Shown: in pieces, positions 32,854 to 45,540 of the stretch
Numbering within the stretch: the stretch's first letter is position 1
Layout of the letters: each line of letters opens with the position of its first letter
NCBI GenBank assembly: GCA_029204225.1
Contig: CM055098.1
Location: 8,166,246 to 8,230,245 of the forward strand
Length of the DNA: 64,000 bases
Direction: 5' to 3'
DNA from: Diphasiastrum complanatum
Taxonomy: Eukaryota; Streptophyta; Lycopodiopsida; Lycopodiales; Lycopodiaceae
Position numbers and translations under genes: made by a program
The notes under the pieces: model-generated
Database searches by the model: none
What the model saw: only the letters and a program-made list of their open reading frames with translations
What the model was told of the DNA's origin: nothing

Positions 32854-33378
32854 CTAGTTTGTGTCTCTTAGTGTTTTCATTTTGTGCTTGCTGATCCATC
32901 GAGACTCTACGCTTTCATTATAAGCCATATATATACTGATTGAAGATTGCAATTCTTCAATTTTTGCAACAGAACTGGCAAGCTCTATTTTCAAACCATT
33001 TATTTCCTGCTCCAATTTCATATCTATTCCATGCAATGACTTTAAATCGTCATTCATACTCAAGATATGAATGTTTGCCGTATTTGCCAATGTCTCGGCT
33101 TGGATTCTTCGAGAATCCATTGCTTGACAATAGCCAAGCAGTCCATTCCGACCATCCCCAACGAACCTTAACAAACTATATACATCAAAAAATTTAGGAG
33201 GAACATCTACCAGTGGATTATGAGGGTATAAATCACCTCTTACCCATAGGTTAATATGTTTTTTACCTTCTAATCTCCAACAATGCATGTCATACGGATT
33301 TAAGTTAACACCCCATGCAGCTTTGGTGGTCGCATAATCCTTCTCTAATTTCACATGTAAGTGATACTTGGTTGTCAT
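32854..33378 (-). pseudogene. Unrecognised fragment 2 (174 codons, coiled coil)
   Basis: The minus-strand frame gives TTKAAWGVNLNPYDMHCWRL, KKHINLWVRGDLYPHNPLVD and VPPKFFDVYSLLRFVGDGRN. These look globular and are followed by a heptad-rich stretch (IDMKLEQEINGLKIELASSV). It ends with VESRWISKHKMKTLRDTN. No known domain could be assigned. Confidence 0.4.
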
Positions 33379-33750
33379 CTTGAAGATGTCGAATTTCCCA
33401 ATAGAATCTATGTAGAACTTTACAATATACCTTAATCAAATGGTGTCAAAGTTCTGAACTAACCATGATATAAGCTTTATTAGGCATATACTAGTTATCA
33501 TCCCTAGGGTTCTATTGTAGTTAGGACAATGAAAGGTCGTCCTATACTAACCCTACTCTAGTTGTAATTTGTAACTTACCTATTAGTTGCCTATTATAGT
33601 CTATGCAAATAACCTACAATAGTCCATGAAAATGAGTCCTTAGGCCTTAACTCTTGCTCACCTTGTATGGTAACCCAAGGTAAAGGTGCCACGTAGGATT
33701 GATTAGCACTAAATTAATTATGATTAGAAAACTTGTTTAGGCAAGGAAGA

Positions 33751-33776
33751 GGCCCTTTTTGAGTCCAAAAAGGGCC
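33751..33776. repeat. Perfect 11-bp hairpin
   Basis: GGCCCTTTTTG and CAAAAAGGGCC flank a 4-nt AGTC loop. It sits in a non-coding spacer between minus-strand fragments. A terminator-like role is not expected in plant nuclear DNA. It may be a small inverted-repeat element. Confidence 0.85.
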
Positions 33777-34044
33777 CTAATGTCTATTGTGACAATGTGT
33801 TGACTGCCATCAATAACAAGGCCCAGATATTTTTGAGGACATTCCAAACATTTCTTTCGATGCTTGGTCAACTTTTGTCTTTCAACTGTTTGTTGATCTC
33901 TATGCCTTGCAAGGATTTTGCAGCATCCACTAAAAATACAGTGAAAATATCTAATAGCATATAGATAACATAATGTTATTAAAATATATTGTAATTTATA
34001 TTCATTTCAAAACAAAAAAGTATTAAAATCAATGACAAACCTGA

Positions 34045-34390
34045 TCAATTTTTACCTTTCTCATTATTGGTCTTTGCAAGTTGTTTTGCAGAGTTTAGCA
34101 ACTCGCAAGTAGAGCATACTATCATTCGTGAATTTTTGGGAATTCTTGCCAGTCCAAAATCTCTATTCTTAATTCTAAGAAAATATGAGTAACTCAAATA
34201 GGGAACATTTTTTGTTTTGGCAAACTCTTTGTACATAGAAAATATTTCTAATTTTGTAAAATTATCTGGCAAGTGAAAATATACAGAATTAGGCAATTTT
34301 TCTCCATGCACGTGTATGAAATGCTTTAGCCAAACAGTTGCATTCAAAGCATCTCGAGAGCCAGTTTGACCTTGTAACGATCCTTGTAGT
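34045..34390 (-). pseudogene. Fragment of transposase-like unknown family
   Basis: The minus-strand frame from about 34390 reads DPTLQGSLQGQTGSRDAL, NATVWLKHFIHVHGEKLPNS, YFHLPDNFTKLEIFSMYKEF, YLSYSYFLRIKNRDFGLARI and PKNSRMIVCSTCELLNSAKQ. The order recalls uncharacterised transposon-associated proteins of many invertebrates: a helix, a LP-x-TK block, a YSxF-x-x-(I/L)W-like block, then a CxxC. This is from memory and is not a firm family call. Both ends are truncated. Confidence 0.4.
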
Positions 34391-34399
34391 GTTGGGTCT

Positions 34400-35310
34400 T
34401 TCTAAAGTCACAAATGCATTCATTGAAGACGTGAGTTTCTGATTGTGTGAACGTCTACTATGTAAGCTTTGCGACAAATGTCCAAAGCATTTAAACAATA
34501 CAAATAGAAATTTTTGTCCAGCTCCACTGTTGCACACAAACATTAATTCCTTTTATCTTTACTTTGTAAAAAAAAGTTTGATCTCAATTTTTCAATTTCT
34601 CTGATACTTAGTTTCTGTAAGCAAGAGGACGAACATTAAATACTATTCCATACCTTTCAAATCTCAAATCTTGTAATCAATTGTTTTTGACGATGTGTTA
34701 GAATAGGTGAAGATCTCAAGTATCTCTTGTATTTTCCTCTTTGCTTGGAGTCTAATTTGTAAATTGGGCGTGTGCCACTTGTGGTTGAACCGGTTGAGAA
34801 GGTGCTGGAATTTCCTGATTCCAAATAGTGGCTCCAACCTTAGGATATTCCGGGCCCTCAAAAACTCTTAATTTTCAGTAAATATAGCCCTTTTAGATTT
34901 AACATGATGAAGATCATTTTGAGAAGGTCTCCTACGAACATGTGAAAAGCTTGATCGTCGAAGATAAACAGATTGACGTGGATCTGTTGATTTACTAGAA
35001 TCAGTAACCAAGTGAATTGAAGCTTTTGAATCATCACTCATTGATTCAACTTGTTCAAGTCAAGTTATAGGTGTCATTTCTTGAAAATTACTTACGTGAG
35101 GAATTTCAGAAGATGAACGAGTAAATGATATTGATGCTAAATCATTAACATAAACATGATGAGAATCAGGAGTGGCTTTATAAAAAAGCTTTCATTGGGA
35201 ATATCAGATGAAGAGGACACACTTGTTGCTACGTATTGACTTACAACTACTGGAATGGAAGAGGTAGAACTATTTGACATAGTAACTTTGAAAAACATTC
35301 CAACTCAAGA
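34400..35310. other. No supported gene
   Basis: Short frames only on either strand, none with a recognisable motif. AT-rich. Homology resumes with the Gypsy integrase piece at 35317. Confidence 0.35.
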
Positions 35311-35316
35311 CTGATG

Positions 35317-35700
35317 CTAAGCATAGACCCAAAAGAAATCTCTAGGTATTCTAAGATATACCCAGTCATCAACTTTAAAATCTCTAGGAGACCTCTTAAG
35401 ATCGGCATAGTGCTTAGCTCTATCCTTAGCACTCCGGATACTATCACATGCCACTTGCAATATTTCACGCATATCATGCAAGACATCCGCAACTTTTCGG
35501 ATCTTAACAGACTTTGTCTCCACATTTACCGGAGATCTAGGTTGAAAATCGTAGATCAACATAAACGGACTATAACCAGTAGCAGAATGTTTCCTACTGT
35601 TATAAGCATACTCAATCAAAAGAATGTAATCTTCCCACTGAGATTGCCTGTGAGACTCATACGTTCTCAACATATCCTCCATAGTCTGATTCTTGAAAAG
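35317..35700 (-). pseudogene. Gypsy integrase C-terminal fragment
   Basis: The minus-strand frame encodes MEDMLRTYESHRQSQWEDYI, LIEYAYNSRKHSATGYSPFM, IYDFQPRSP and KRSPRDFKVDDWVYLRIPRD. This is the region from the end of the integrase core into the C-terminal module of chromovirus-type Gypsy elements. It is truncated upstream by a TGA near 35700 and lacks a chromodomain. No other part of the element is nearby. Confidence 0.85.
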
Positions 35701-35769
35701 TCAATAGTGAGTGTCTTCCACAAAGGATTCACTCTATTACAACTCTGGATTTTCTTTCACATATTTTAA

Positions 35770-37550
35770 AAATGAGTGACAATAAACATCATTCATCTAA
35801 AATCCACCTATGTATAAGAGACAACTTGGGGTCTCATAAATTGAAACAAAATCACCTTGGAATCTACTAGAATTTCAAGACCTATTCATACAAGTAGTAA
35901 TTGACATAATGATAATAGTTTTTCAAAAAGTAGCTTTTTGTTGGAAAGGTTCATATGAATACAATCTCAAGTCTTGTATCAAAGAAATTTCTAAGAAGTG
36001 AGGGTGAGAAAGTGAGAAATAGCTTTAAGGATTTTCGATTTTGTAAATGTTGAGATACCCATTTTGGGATCTAGATTAAACCTCATAATTTCACAAAATA
36101 ACCTCAGAAAATTTGACCAATTATTTTGTATTCATTTCATCGAAACCTGTCATCACCAATTAGATCAACATCATCTTACCAACCCACTCGAGTTAGTTAA
36201 TAGCTTTAGAATCTCTCCGAATATGAGAGTATTAACTCTAAGGAATATACTTCTACCATACTAAAAGACCCAATGTAATCCAAATATTAAATTTTTATTT
36301 CTTTCATTACAAAGTACATCCAAAACTTGATGAAGATATCTACTATGGATTCAATTGTTATTATTCAATTATTTCTAGGGACTTCCAAGAAAAATCATAA
36401 CTGCAAAATGCAATTACAAAGCACACATACTACCTCTAATATCCACTCTACTTCCTCACTTAGGATTTGCAGTCCCCTGAAAATCTCTTGTTACCATAGG
36501 AAAAAGTCTAAAAGAATTCAATTCTATGAGCAAGTTATCCTATGACTGGGTTGAATCCATGGATACACAAAAATCACCCAACATAAATACTTAGTAGCAC
36601 TAGTATGGACGTTTGCCTATACTCAACAATATGATTAAACTCGTTAAACAAATTCAGTTTTTCAACTTTAAACAATTCTTATCACTTAGCAACTTTTCCA
36701 ATAAAATAAATTGGACCATTTTTCTTTTCACTAAGAGGCTTAACAGTACTCCATTTACATCTAAAACCTATCCAAAACTCTAAATATGAAATTACATAAA
36801 TGTGAAACCCCCTCAAATCGGATTTCAATAACTCTTAAACTGTACTCAACCAAATTCATTTGCGTGGATAAAGAGTTCATCAATATGTTTGGCCATTTTA
36901 TATCATCAAACAATTCTAATTTCAAATTTGATGAGTATTTTGTACAAGATTTTGTTCAATCAATTTTTAATGAGAAGAATCAATTGAAAATGTATTGGCA
37001 AAAATAATGGATTTCAAAATTAGACCAAATTTGAAATTTAACAGAAATAAAATTCATTTTAATTCTCTATTTGGGAGTAATTCAACTCCAGATTCAACAT
37101 GTCATTACAGTACTTAATTATCAGCAAATTGCATGTACCAGGTACAGTAGAATTTGTGGTTCCTTTAGTCAATTTGGAATTGTCTATAATTGAAAAATAG
37201 CTTAATTTTAGTGAAAACAAGGTGACCTAATTTGACTGCACAAAAGTCTCAATATGGTCTTTTCATAAATATTTCCAAAAACTGAGAAATTCAAATTTTC
37301 AAAACCTGATTTTTTCTAACTTTTTATTACGTAATTTAAAAATTCGATAAAAAGTATTGTCAGTACAAAGGCAACTCAAATTTAAAAAAAAATGACAAAC
37401 TGTTCGATTTCTAATGTCACTGATTTAATGTCAATCTTGTTGGAAAAACTGATTAGACAACGATCTGTTTCCTCTATGCAATGTATTGTGCGTATCAGAT
37501 TCAAACTTAGAATAAATTTGAGCTCTACTTGATCTAAACTTTGAAACATC
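35770..37550. other. No supported gene; AT-rich
   Basis: About 1.8 kb with only short frames and no protein motif or repeat pair recognised. It lies between two truncated minus-strand retroelement fragments. Confidence 0.4.
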
Positions 37551-37553
37551 TAA

Positions 37554-39980
37554 CTAGTGTACCTCAAGGTCAGCTGCAACAGCAAATGAGAGTAACAATC
37601 TGATTAAAGAGTGTTTTATGACTGGGTTGAAAGTATCAAAATAATGAATTTTAGGAATTTGCAAAATTCCCCTTGCAACCAGTTTAGCTCTACGCCTATC
37701 AATACTCCCACTTGTCTTGTACTTGATTTTGAATATCCATTTACAATCAATTATCATTATGTCTGCATGCAACGTAGTGACAATCCAAGTGTTGTTCTTC
37801 ATAAAAAAAATTGCTCTTTATCCGTGGCTTCCTTTCAAAGATTAAAATTAGTCTACGTGAGTGCTTTAATAATTGTGAACTTTGTCTTTGATCTTGTTCT
37901 TGCCCTTTAGGTCAATAAACTGATCTTCAAGGAACCTAACGTCTCTTCTAGTAATTATTTTGGACGTAGCAAGATTACAGAACTTATACACACCATTTGA
38001 AAAAGAATAACCAATAAATATTGTTTTTACATAATGATTATCCATGTTCTTTTTGGTTTTTTTTTTTAAACATGAGCATAAGTAATGCATCCAAAAACTT
38101 TCAAATGCTTTAATGAAGGCTTGGAACCAATCCAGACTTCATAAGGAGTCTTACTATTAGATAGACCTTTGGTTGAAGATCGATTCTTTAGATAAGTTTC
38201 CATGAAAACAGTTTGCTGCCCAAAAGATTTGAATAATGTTGCATGAGCAATCATGCACTTGGTAGGTCCACCAACCAAAGTTCTATTATTCCTCTCAACA
38301 AGTTGATTGGATTGTGGAGAGTAGGAAGCGGTAGGTTGTTGTTCAATCCCATTGATCGAAAAACACTCCTTGAATGCATTAGATATATATTCACCACCTT
38401 TGTTAGTCCTTAGAGCTTTAATCTTTCTTTATGTCTGCAACTCAACATGCTCTTTGTAAATCTTGAAAAAGTGGAAGGCTTCAGATTTGTGCTTCATGAA
38501 ATATAGAATAACTCTTCTTGAATGGTCATCAATGAATGTAATAAAGAATTTAGCATCAAATAATAATGGCGTTTGCATTGGGACACATATATCTGAATGA
38601 ACTATGTCTAAAAGATATCTAGATACATGTTCTTGATTTAATTTAAAACGTCTTCTAGCTTGCTTTGCTATAATACAACCTTGGCAGACTAGAGGTCAAA
38701 GTTGCTACTTTGATAAAATCAAATAAAAAACTAGAGAATGTTTCGACATATTAGCAATACTCAAGTCAATAATGCCAAATCAATTCTTTATTTATCAAGA
38801 CTAAACTGTTTAAACCATGGTCAGTCACAGAGTAACACTGACTAAGCCTATATAGATATCCTTGACTTTTTCCAAGTGCAAGAAAACTATTTGTCTTATC
38901 AAGAATTTTACATGAGTTTGGCCCAAACTCTTTCCTATATCCTAAATTAGTGATTTTAACAACAGGTTTTTAGTAAGATTGGAGACACACAAAACTTTTG
39001 GAATGAATTTGGATTGACCGTTCTAAAAACTCAACTTGACAATGCCTTCACCTTCAATCATGTGTAAATTGTTGTCTCCAAGGTGAACAAATTTTTTTTG
39101 TATTGTAGGCTGAATAGTTATGGAATCATTCTTGATGGCTTCTCATATGTTGTGTACTCCGGAATTAAGGAATCATTCTTCATGTTGTCCATCATTTTAA
39201 TGGTTCACCATAAATGCATTCGGCTCATTTTCATCATTAGGTCTCTCTGATATTTGCGCTATTGCATTGGCTTGTTGGTCCAACTATTTCTTCATGTTGT
39301 TGAGCTTTAGGATTCTGCAGTCATGGATCTCGTGATTCGTTCTCTTGCAATATTTGCAAAACATCTTCTTCTTATTCTGAATAGGTTGCTGATTTCAATT
39401 TTATGTGGGCTTTTGTGATTGCTTCTTATTTGTGTCTGTTTGCTTGACTGCCTTCTTCTATTTTTACTGCTTCTTCGAACTGCTCTTGAATCATAGAGCA
39501 TGTGAATCTTCATTGAAGGATGAAGATGTGCTATTCCTTCGATTATCCTTATGTAGCACCATAGTTATGGCTCTTGATAGCGAAAGATTTGAGTGGGTCA
39601 AAATGACCGTCATTCAATTCTCATATGACAATGGTAGGCTAGATAATAAGGTCATTACAACATCAGAGTCCTCAATCATTGCCATATGTTCTAGTAGAGT
39701 CTTAAACCGGTTAATGTGATTCTAGGTCGAATCACCTTCTAACATTATGAGAGAGAAAAACTTTCTCCTCAGATGTAGCTTGGAAGTGACATCTCTCACT
39801 TCAGAAAGTGTGTTGAGAATATCCCAAATTCCTTTGAGAGATTGGGCTTGTCCAATCTGTGTGTTTGATACATTTAAGATGATTAAGACAAAAAGCCTTA
39901 CCATCCCTAAGCTTCCATTTGGAAATGGCTTGCTCATGGGAAGTAGTTCGATAAGTAGTTCAACATCTGTGACTATCTCT
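37554..39980 (-). pseudogene. Copia D, decayed gag to RT
   Basis: Minus-strand order: gag KGIWDILNTLSEVRDVTSKL and HLRRKFFSLIMLEGDS near 39800; HINRFKTLLEHMAM and LLSSLPLSYEN near 39650; knuckle CKYCKRTNHEIHDC near 39350; integrase HSDICVP, NKGGEYISNAF and QSNQLVERNNRTL between 38700 and 38280; TPYEVWIGSKPSLKHLKVFG; RT start MKNNTWIVTTLHADIMIIDCKWIFKIKY at 37800. It ends at 37554. The protease is not found. The gag resembles Copia B rather than Copia A, C or F. Many stops; no LTRs found. Confidence 0.85.
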
Positions 39981-39989
39981 TAAAGTTCC

Positions 39990-41320
39990 TAAGAATGGAT
40001 CAAACCATAATGTCAGTCTCTTGTAAGTCTTCGTTTTCTTATCGTATTGCCTCATAATAGCCTTCCTTACTCCTTATGGGCCTGTTACAGATTACGAGAT
40101 ATGAGTATGATTTATGATTTACGGCTTATGAGTTACAAGTTATGATGCAGACTGTTTACGAGTTCTTTCAAGAACTTGTAGTGATCATAATGGGTCATAA
40201 TAGGAAGTCTTACAGGCTCCTTATTAGTTGTTTACCGATAGTGACTTGCAAAAATTGATGAAGTTAAAAGTCTTCAAATCATAAGGACCATATGGAACTA
40301 TATTAGCTTATAAATTTGAGGAGAAGGTATAAATCCAACACTAGAATGCAAATCATACGACATCAGTTACAAAACATCATTATGAAATTTTTTATGTAAA
40401 ACTCCAATCACCTAGGATCTACTAGCCACTTTCACTGGTCTATGATTGAGCTGTTAGAGTACATGCATATAACCACTCAAAACAACTCTAGACCTACCAT
40501 GCATGTCATAATCACTCACATAATCACCATGCAAACAATCTCCACAATCATAGTACACAAAATCTAGATAAAGACAAACATGCATCAAAACAATTTGAGT
40601 TTTCAACAATTTTTACTCACAAATTGAAAAAAAACTTCAGACAACTTGAGCTACAATGCACCAAACTGGTCTCTTTAAAACATAGTACAGTGAGAGGGCA
40701 TGTTTTCAAGATGACTATCATGTCACTTTGCCACCTTCATCTTTACATGTACAAGCTTTGGGTGATTGAAAATCAAGCATGAGGACACACTTTTTCAAGG
40801 AGATGTGCTGTAAAAACACCAAATGACCATGCTCGTACCCAAAGAGCTTTATCAACAGTCTCTAACAGTCTATTTGACTTCCGTGAAGCCCTCATTCAGG
40901 ACCAGAGATGCATCATAGGTTGAGAACGAAGACTATTCATCTTGTGGGAGGGCACTCTAGGGACAAAGCTCATCTTGTGGGAGCTACAAAGCTCATGGAG
41001 ACGAAGCACAAGACTTCAACAACCAATTTTCAGGTCTGATAGATTTTTGAGAAGGATAAGATGGATACAAAACAAGCTGGATTAACTCCATCTATGATCC
41101 TCTTGTGGTTCTGTTGCAATAAATCCCCCAAGAAGCATGAAAAAGGATAATTTTTAGCTCTTTTTGAGCCTCCAACATGCTCTATTCTCTAAATTCTCTG
41201 CTCTAACCTCTTGGAAAACTTCAAAAGCTCCTCATATGCAAGGTATACAAGGCAATTTACAACAATATGCAATCGAATCTATTGAAAAACTTGCAAAAAT
41301 AAACAATTTTTGCAATTTTC
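39990..41320. other. No supported gene
   Basis: No recognisable coding. 40090-40150 contains repeats of the type ATGA(G/T)TTA(T/C) (TATGAGTATGATTTATGATT, TTATGAGTTACAAGTTATGA). The rest is unremarkable AT-rich DNA. Confidence 0.35.
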
Positions 41321-41329
41321 CAAGTTTTT

Positions 41330-41780
41330 AATTCACATAAACCTAAATCTTATCTCATTCATTGGTAGCTTTACCAAATCCCATGTATCATTCTTGAGAA
41401 TGGAGTCGTACTCCTCTTGCATAGCACGTTGCCATACCTTCTCATCTGCTGCCTCAACGAATGTATGTAGATCTTGTGAATCCAAAATAGTAGTCATAAG
41501 TGCATAGTTTGTCTCCTGGTGTTCATGCTGCTAGGCTTGCCTTTGAGACCTCCTAGCCCCTGGATTGCTGCTCTCTCCCTCATCCAATATCAAACCATCC
41601 TGCACAGTTTGCCAATACCACTTGGGAAACTTCTTCCTTGCAGTTGGTGATGAAGACGGTGAATAGGACTCAACAGATTTGCCCCTTTCCTTCCGCTTCC
41701 TAGCCTCCTCGGATTCTTCCCCATATCGATCATATGCAACTCAAACTAATTAGTAACAACCATCAATTATTCATATTTTG
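41330..41780 (-). pseudogene. Copia RT N-terminal fragment
   Basis: The minus strand reads DGLILDEGESSNPGARRSQR (linker before RT), then FVEAADEKVWQRAMQEEYDS and ILKNDTWDLVKLP. This is the start of a Copia reverse transcriptase. Homology ends at about 41330, before the catalytic motif. It could belong to the same dead element as Copia D or be separate. Confidence 0.75.
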
Positions 41781-41789
41781 CTAAATCAT

Positions 41790-42930
41790 AGCTCTTACTA
41801 TTATTTTCTAGCCAAAAATCTTAAAAAAACAAGCAATTTTTGACTAAAACATAGCCTAGAACCGTAATCTTGCAGAATTTTGACATGCATTATTAATTCA
41901 AAAATTTTGAAATACTAACTAAATGTACGCTTGCTGGACATTTAGATCTACCATAAGTTATGAGCAATACAAGCAAAACCGTAAAAAATCATCATAAACT
42001 AATTAACATCGACAATCACCCATATTGATGAGAAAGCCAATATCTGATGGGCCTTAGCAACATGCAAGTGGAGTATTGAGAGAACACCCACTTGGAAGTC
42101 TGTTCTCCACCAGGAAGAGAAAATGGATTGATTTCCACCAACAAAAAGCTTCACATCTCCAATCCCTTCGATTTTCGTAAGCCTTGCATTGATACTATTG
42201 TAAGGAGAAGCACCTCCAAGATGCTACTTACAAGACACACATAAAGGAATCATAGTGGATCAAAACCACCCAACCAATGAGAAGCCGCTGATCAATCGTC
42301 AAAGATAAAAATATGTAAAACTCAAAAATTTACCTTTAGTTTTGGTATTCAAGTCATGCAAAATTCTAGTGTGAGGCATTGGTGCTTGGAAAGGAAAGTT
42401 TTGTGGAAAAACTTCGCAACCAGAGTTCTTGGCATGGCTCTTGGAGGATCATAAATGGATCAAACATATGTTTCAAGCTAAAATCAGAAGAAAAGAGCAC
42501 AAAGAAATTGGCCTTGTCACCTACTTACTCTTGGGCTTGTATTGAGTAAGATTGATCATTGTTGCCATTTCATTTTTTGTGATGCTCATGTTTTATGTGA
42601 TGTACTCACTTTGAGTGAGATACAGAGGGGAAAAGACAAGTATGTAATTTGTAAAGTGCTACTTTTTGGATGTTCTCATTATTGTTGATGGAAGATTGGA
42701 GAAACTAATTTGTTTGGATGCTTAGAGAAATGAAAAAAACTAGTATGTTGTGGGCTACCTATTTTTGCATAGATCGTTTTGAAGGTCATATGAAGGCATG
42801 GAAACCTTGGAATATTTCCAACTAGGAGCTACATCAATGATATGTTCATGACACTTGGAAATGGATCTTCATCAAAGAACTCTTATCTTGTTTATGGTAA
42901 ACATGGATGGTGATTTTTTGAGTTGATTTT
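41790..42930. other. No supported gene
   Basis: AT-rich with no recognisable frame. The right end (GAGGGAGAA at 42931) is purine-rich and may be the polypurine tract for the LTR-like start that follows. Confidence 0.35.
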
Positions 42931-42939
42931 GAGGGAGAA

Positions 42940-43600
42940 TGTGAAAAAATAGTTCAAATTAGCAAATGTTAACTTGAGGCCTAAATATGGATTGGTCCAA
43001 AATGACATTCTTATACTGTTTTAAATAAATAAATTTATAAAACTATGTGGTCATTGGCAAGGGGGCCTTGGCATTTTGCGAGTAGATTTTTTGTGAGTTT
43101 TGCAAGTTTCTTTCTTATCATGATTCAAGAAAAAGATAACACATGTTGTGCTTCTTTTTTTATGCCACTACTTGAATGTTTATTATTAAAAATTGTGGTT
43201 TGATACATAGTTAGAAATCTGATAATGAAATCCCAAATTGAGAAAATTTTGAAGTTAGAAATTTTTTTGGCATGCCGGCATGCTAGGCGAACCATCCAAA
43301 AAAAAAAAAAAAAAATTGGCCGCAAATTCTTATTTCCCTATTGCACTTAGCACGCCAGCATGCTATCTTTAAATATTGCAAAAAAAAAATAAAAAATTCT
43401 ACCATGTACCTCATCACTAAGCAGACAATCACCTAGGTCTTTGAATTCAGTCAAAATGAATTCTCACTTAGCACGTCGACAATCTATGTTTGGAGGCTAT
43501 AAAAGATATTCTGAAATAATGTTTTTATTCAAAATTTGGTTCTCAAATGTGTCAAAATAACTTTTCTAATTTATAATTTGAATTTTTCAACTTATTAAAC
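42940..43600 (+). repeat. Possible Copia LTR start
   Basis: TGTGAAAAAATAG follows GAGGGAGAA, exactly as a polypurine tract precedes the Copia A 3' LTR. The right end is not defined. Within it, near-palindromes GGCATGCCGGCATGC (about 43270) and AGCACGCCAGCATGC (about 43350) flank an 18-A run at 43299-43316. Confidence 0.35.
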
Positions 43601-43609
43601 TTATAATGT

Positions 43610-44480
43610 ATCCACAAAAATATGATTTAATATCTTAAAAGTTGATGTTGTTCATGAGAATGATGGTTTGATACCTGAGTTGCCACATAGGCTACACAAT
43701 TTAATGCTTGCATTGTCACATAAACTATAAAATTTGTTTTACATCAGAAAGTTCAATGGTTGTGAATGATTCACATGTTATGGTGGCTCACCCTATGGCG
43801 TCCAAGCTTTTTGTGGTATTGGAAATGAAAAGCTAATTTTAATATGTGACAAAAAAGAAAGAAACGAAAGTGGACACAATATCATAGAAGAAAGATGTGC
43901 TAGAGATTGTCGTGATACATATAAAGAGACATTGAGAAGATTATTAGTAGTACAGAGTGGAGACAACCAATGTCAGCTCCAAAGTTGTCTCACATTGAGG
44001 TCCTCACAAGCGACATGTGGTTTGTTTACATTGAAATCCATTAAAATTTTTGCACTTAGTCAGTATCTTCTTGTAGTTAGAGATAAAATACAGTTAATAG
44101 TACATGGCACACCATGTGCTGCATAATTGGTGAAGTATGGGTAGAATGAAACTCGCAAAAGATTTACTCGTAGATTGTCAAAACCCATTGGTAAGCTAGT
44201 TAATCTAGATAATGGATATAATGGTCAACTAAACTAAATAGGCTAGAAATGCGGTATAAATCTTGCATATCCTCCAACATTCTAGTTCTTGATGTTCTTG
44301 GGATGTCCAAGAATCAAAAGACTAGTTGGTTTCTTGATTCTTGGACTTCCAAAATGCTATAGATTAGTTCTTGTTTCTTGTTTTTCATTTATGCAAGTAT
44401 AGTAGTGCTTAGGATCTGATTTCAGTTCATTTTGCAGCTAAGTAGAAGTAGATTTCATGGTTGTTCACCTGGACTACATG
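43610..44480. other. No supported gene
   Basis: Only short frames and no motif seen on either strand. It may include the U3 part of the Gypsy LTR that ends at 45184. Confidence 0.3.
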
Positions 44481-44499
44481 CTGATCATTTGGGTGAATG

Positions 44500-45184
44500 T
44501 TTTGGTTACATGATGATTTGATTGCATTTGACACAGTCCAAGAGAGACAGACTTGAGTTGTCCTCTGACAGGCAGGACAAAATACTACAAAGATATTGGT
44601 CTAGGCATTGTAACAAATAAGAACACAACCAAGTAATGCCCAAACGAGCTTGATAACAGGCAGGAAACAGTTCTGTACGCAAGAAGTAAGAAGCATACTA
44701 GTAAACAGATTCTAAAAGAAGTTAGAATCTGTCAACATAATTTCACATGATCTAGTATTTGTCATATAATGTTAAATTTTTGAACTTTGCACATGTAAAT
44801 ATGTGATAGAGCCTCTTGTGTTCAATAAGAGGAATCAATTGCCTATCATATTTTGTTCTATGGAATCTATTTGCTAGTCTCTGTCAGATAAGTTGCTTAC
44901 TGTTCATTCTACTGTCTGGAAGATAAAGTACCCTTTACAATCCCAGACCTTGACCAAATCGTTTCATATTGGTGTTACTGGACGCCAATTCAATTTAATA
45001 TCTTTGGATAGCCAGCCTTTCTCTGTGATATTCAATTTTGAATATTACTCTCTTCATCTCTTCATTTCTCTTTGTACACTTACCATCCGAAAGAGGATAT
45101 TTTTCTCTCTCTTGGGGAACGATAAACTTTTTATATTACATAATTTTAAATTTCGTGGAAATCTATAACGACTAGGCTACCACA
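44500..45184 (+). repeat. Gypsy LTR, right end defined
   Basis: The right end GGCTACCACA is followed by TAAC and a Gypsy primer-binding site, so this is a 5' LTR. The last 310 bp match the inverted copy at 970-1280. The left boundary is unknown. Confidence 0.6.
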
Positions 45185-45188
45185 TAAC

Positions 45189-45207
45189 TTGGCACCGCTG
45201 TCGGGGA
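45189..45207 (+). other. Gypsy primer-binding site
   Basis: TTGGCACCGCTGTCGGGGA closely matches the TTGGCGCCGTTGCCGGGGA type found after 5' LTRs of plant Gypsy (Tat/Athila-like) elements. Confidence 0.8.
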
Positions 45208-45270
45208 GATGAATTTCATCTTTTGTGATTTTTAAGTGTACTAAGTCTACGAATCTTGTTCATGTAATGC

Positions 45271-45375
45271 ATGCCAAAAGATCAACCACATGTAACTATT
45301 GAACAAAAATGCCTAGTGCGAGAACAACGACTAGAAGCATATAGGAAGGCATGTGATCTATGTTGGACTTCATAA
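45271..45375 (+). pseudogene. Gypsy gag start, truncated
   Basis: ATG at 45271 follows the primer-binding site by 64 bp. The frame (MPKDQPHVTIEQKCLVREQR) runs 34 codons and then meets a stop where the sequence switches to an inverted RT piece. The position suggests the authentic gag start of this element. Confidence 0.45.
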
Positions 45376-45520
45376 AGGAAGCCAACATCAAGCAGCTTCT
45401 TAATATCCTCGTCAATCCTCTCGCGATAAACAGGGTTACAACGGTAAGGCTTAGCCCGAATTGTTAAATTTGAAAAACAATCCATATTGATTTCTTGGCT
45501 TGCTACAAATGTAGTACCAT
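45375..45520 (-). pseudogene. Inverted Gypsy RT fragment
   Basis: The minus strand gives IRAKPYRCNPVYRERIDEDI and KKLLDVGFLYEV, the N-terminal finger region of a Gypsy RT. It opposes the LTR and gag start on its left. It is cut on its right by the Copia F LTR at 45541. Confidence 0.75.
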
Positions 45521-45540
45521 GCAAGTATGTAGCTCATTAA

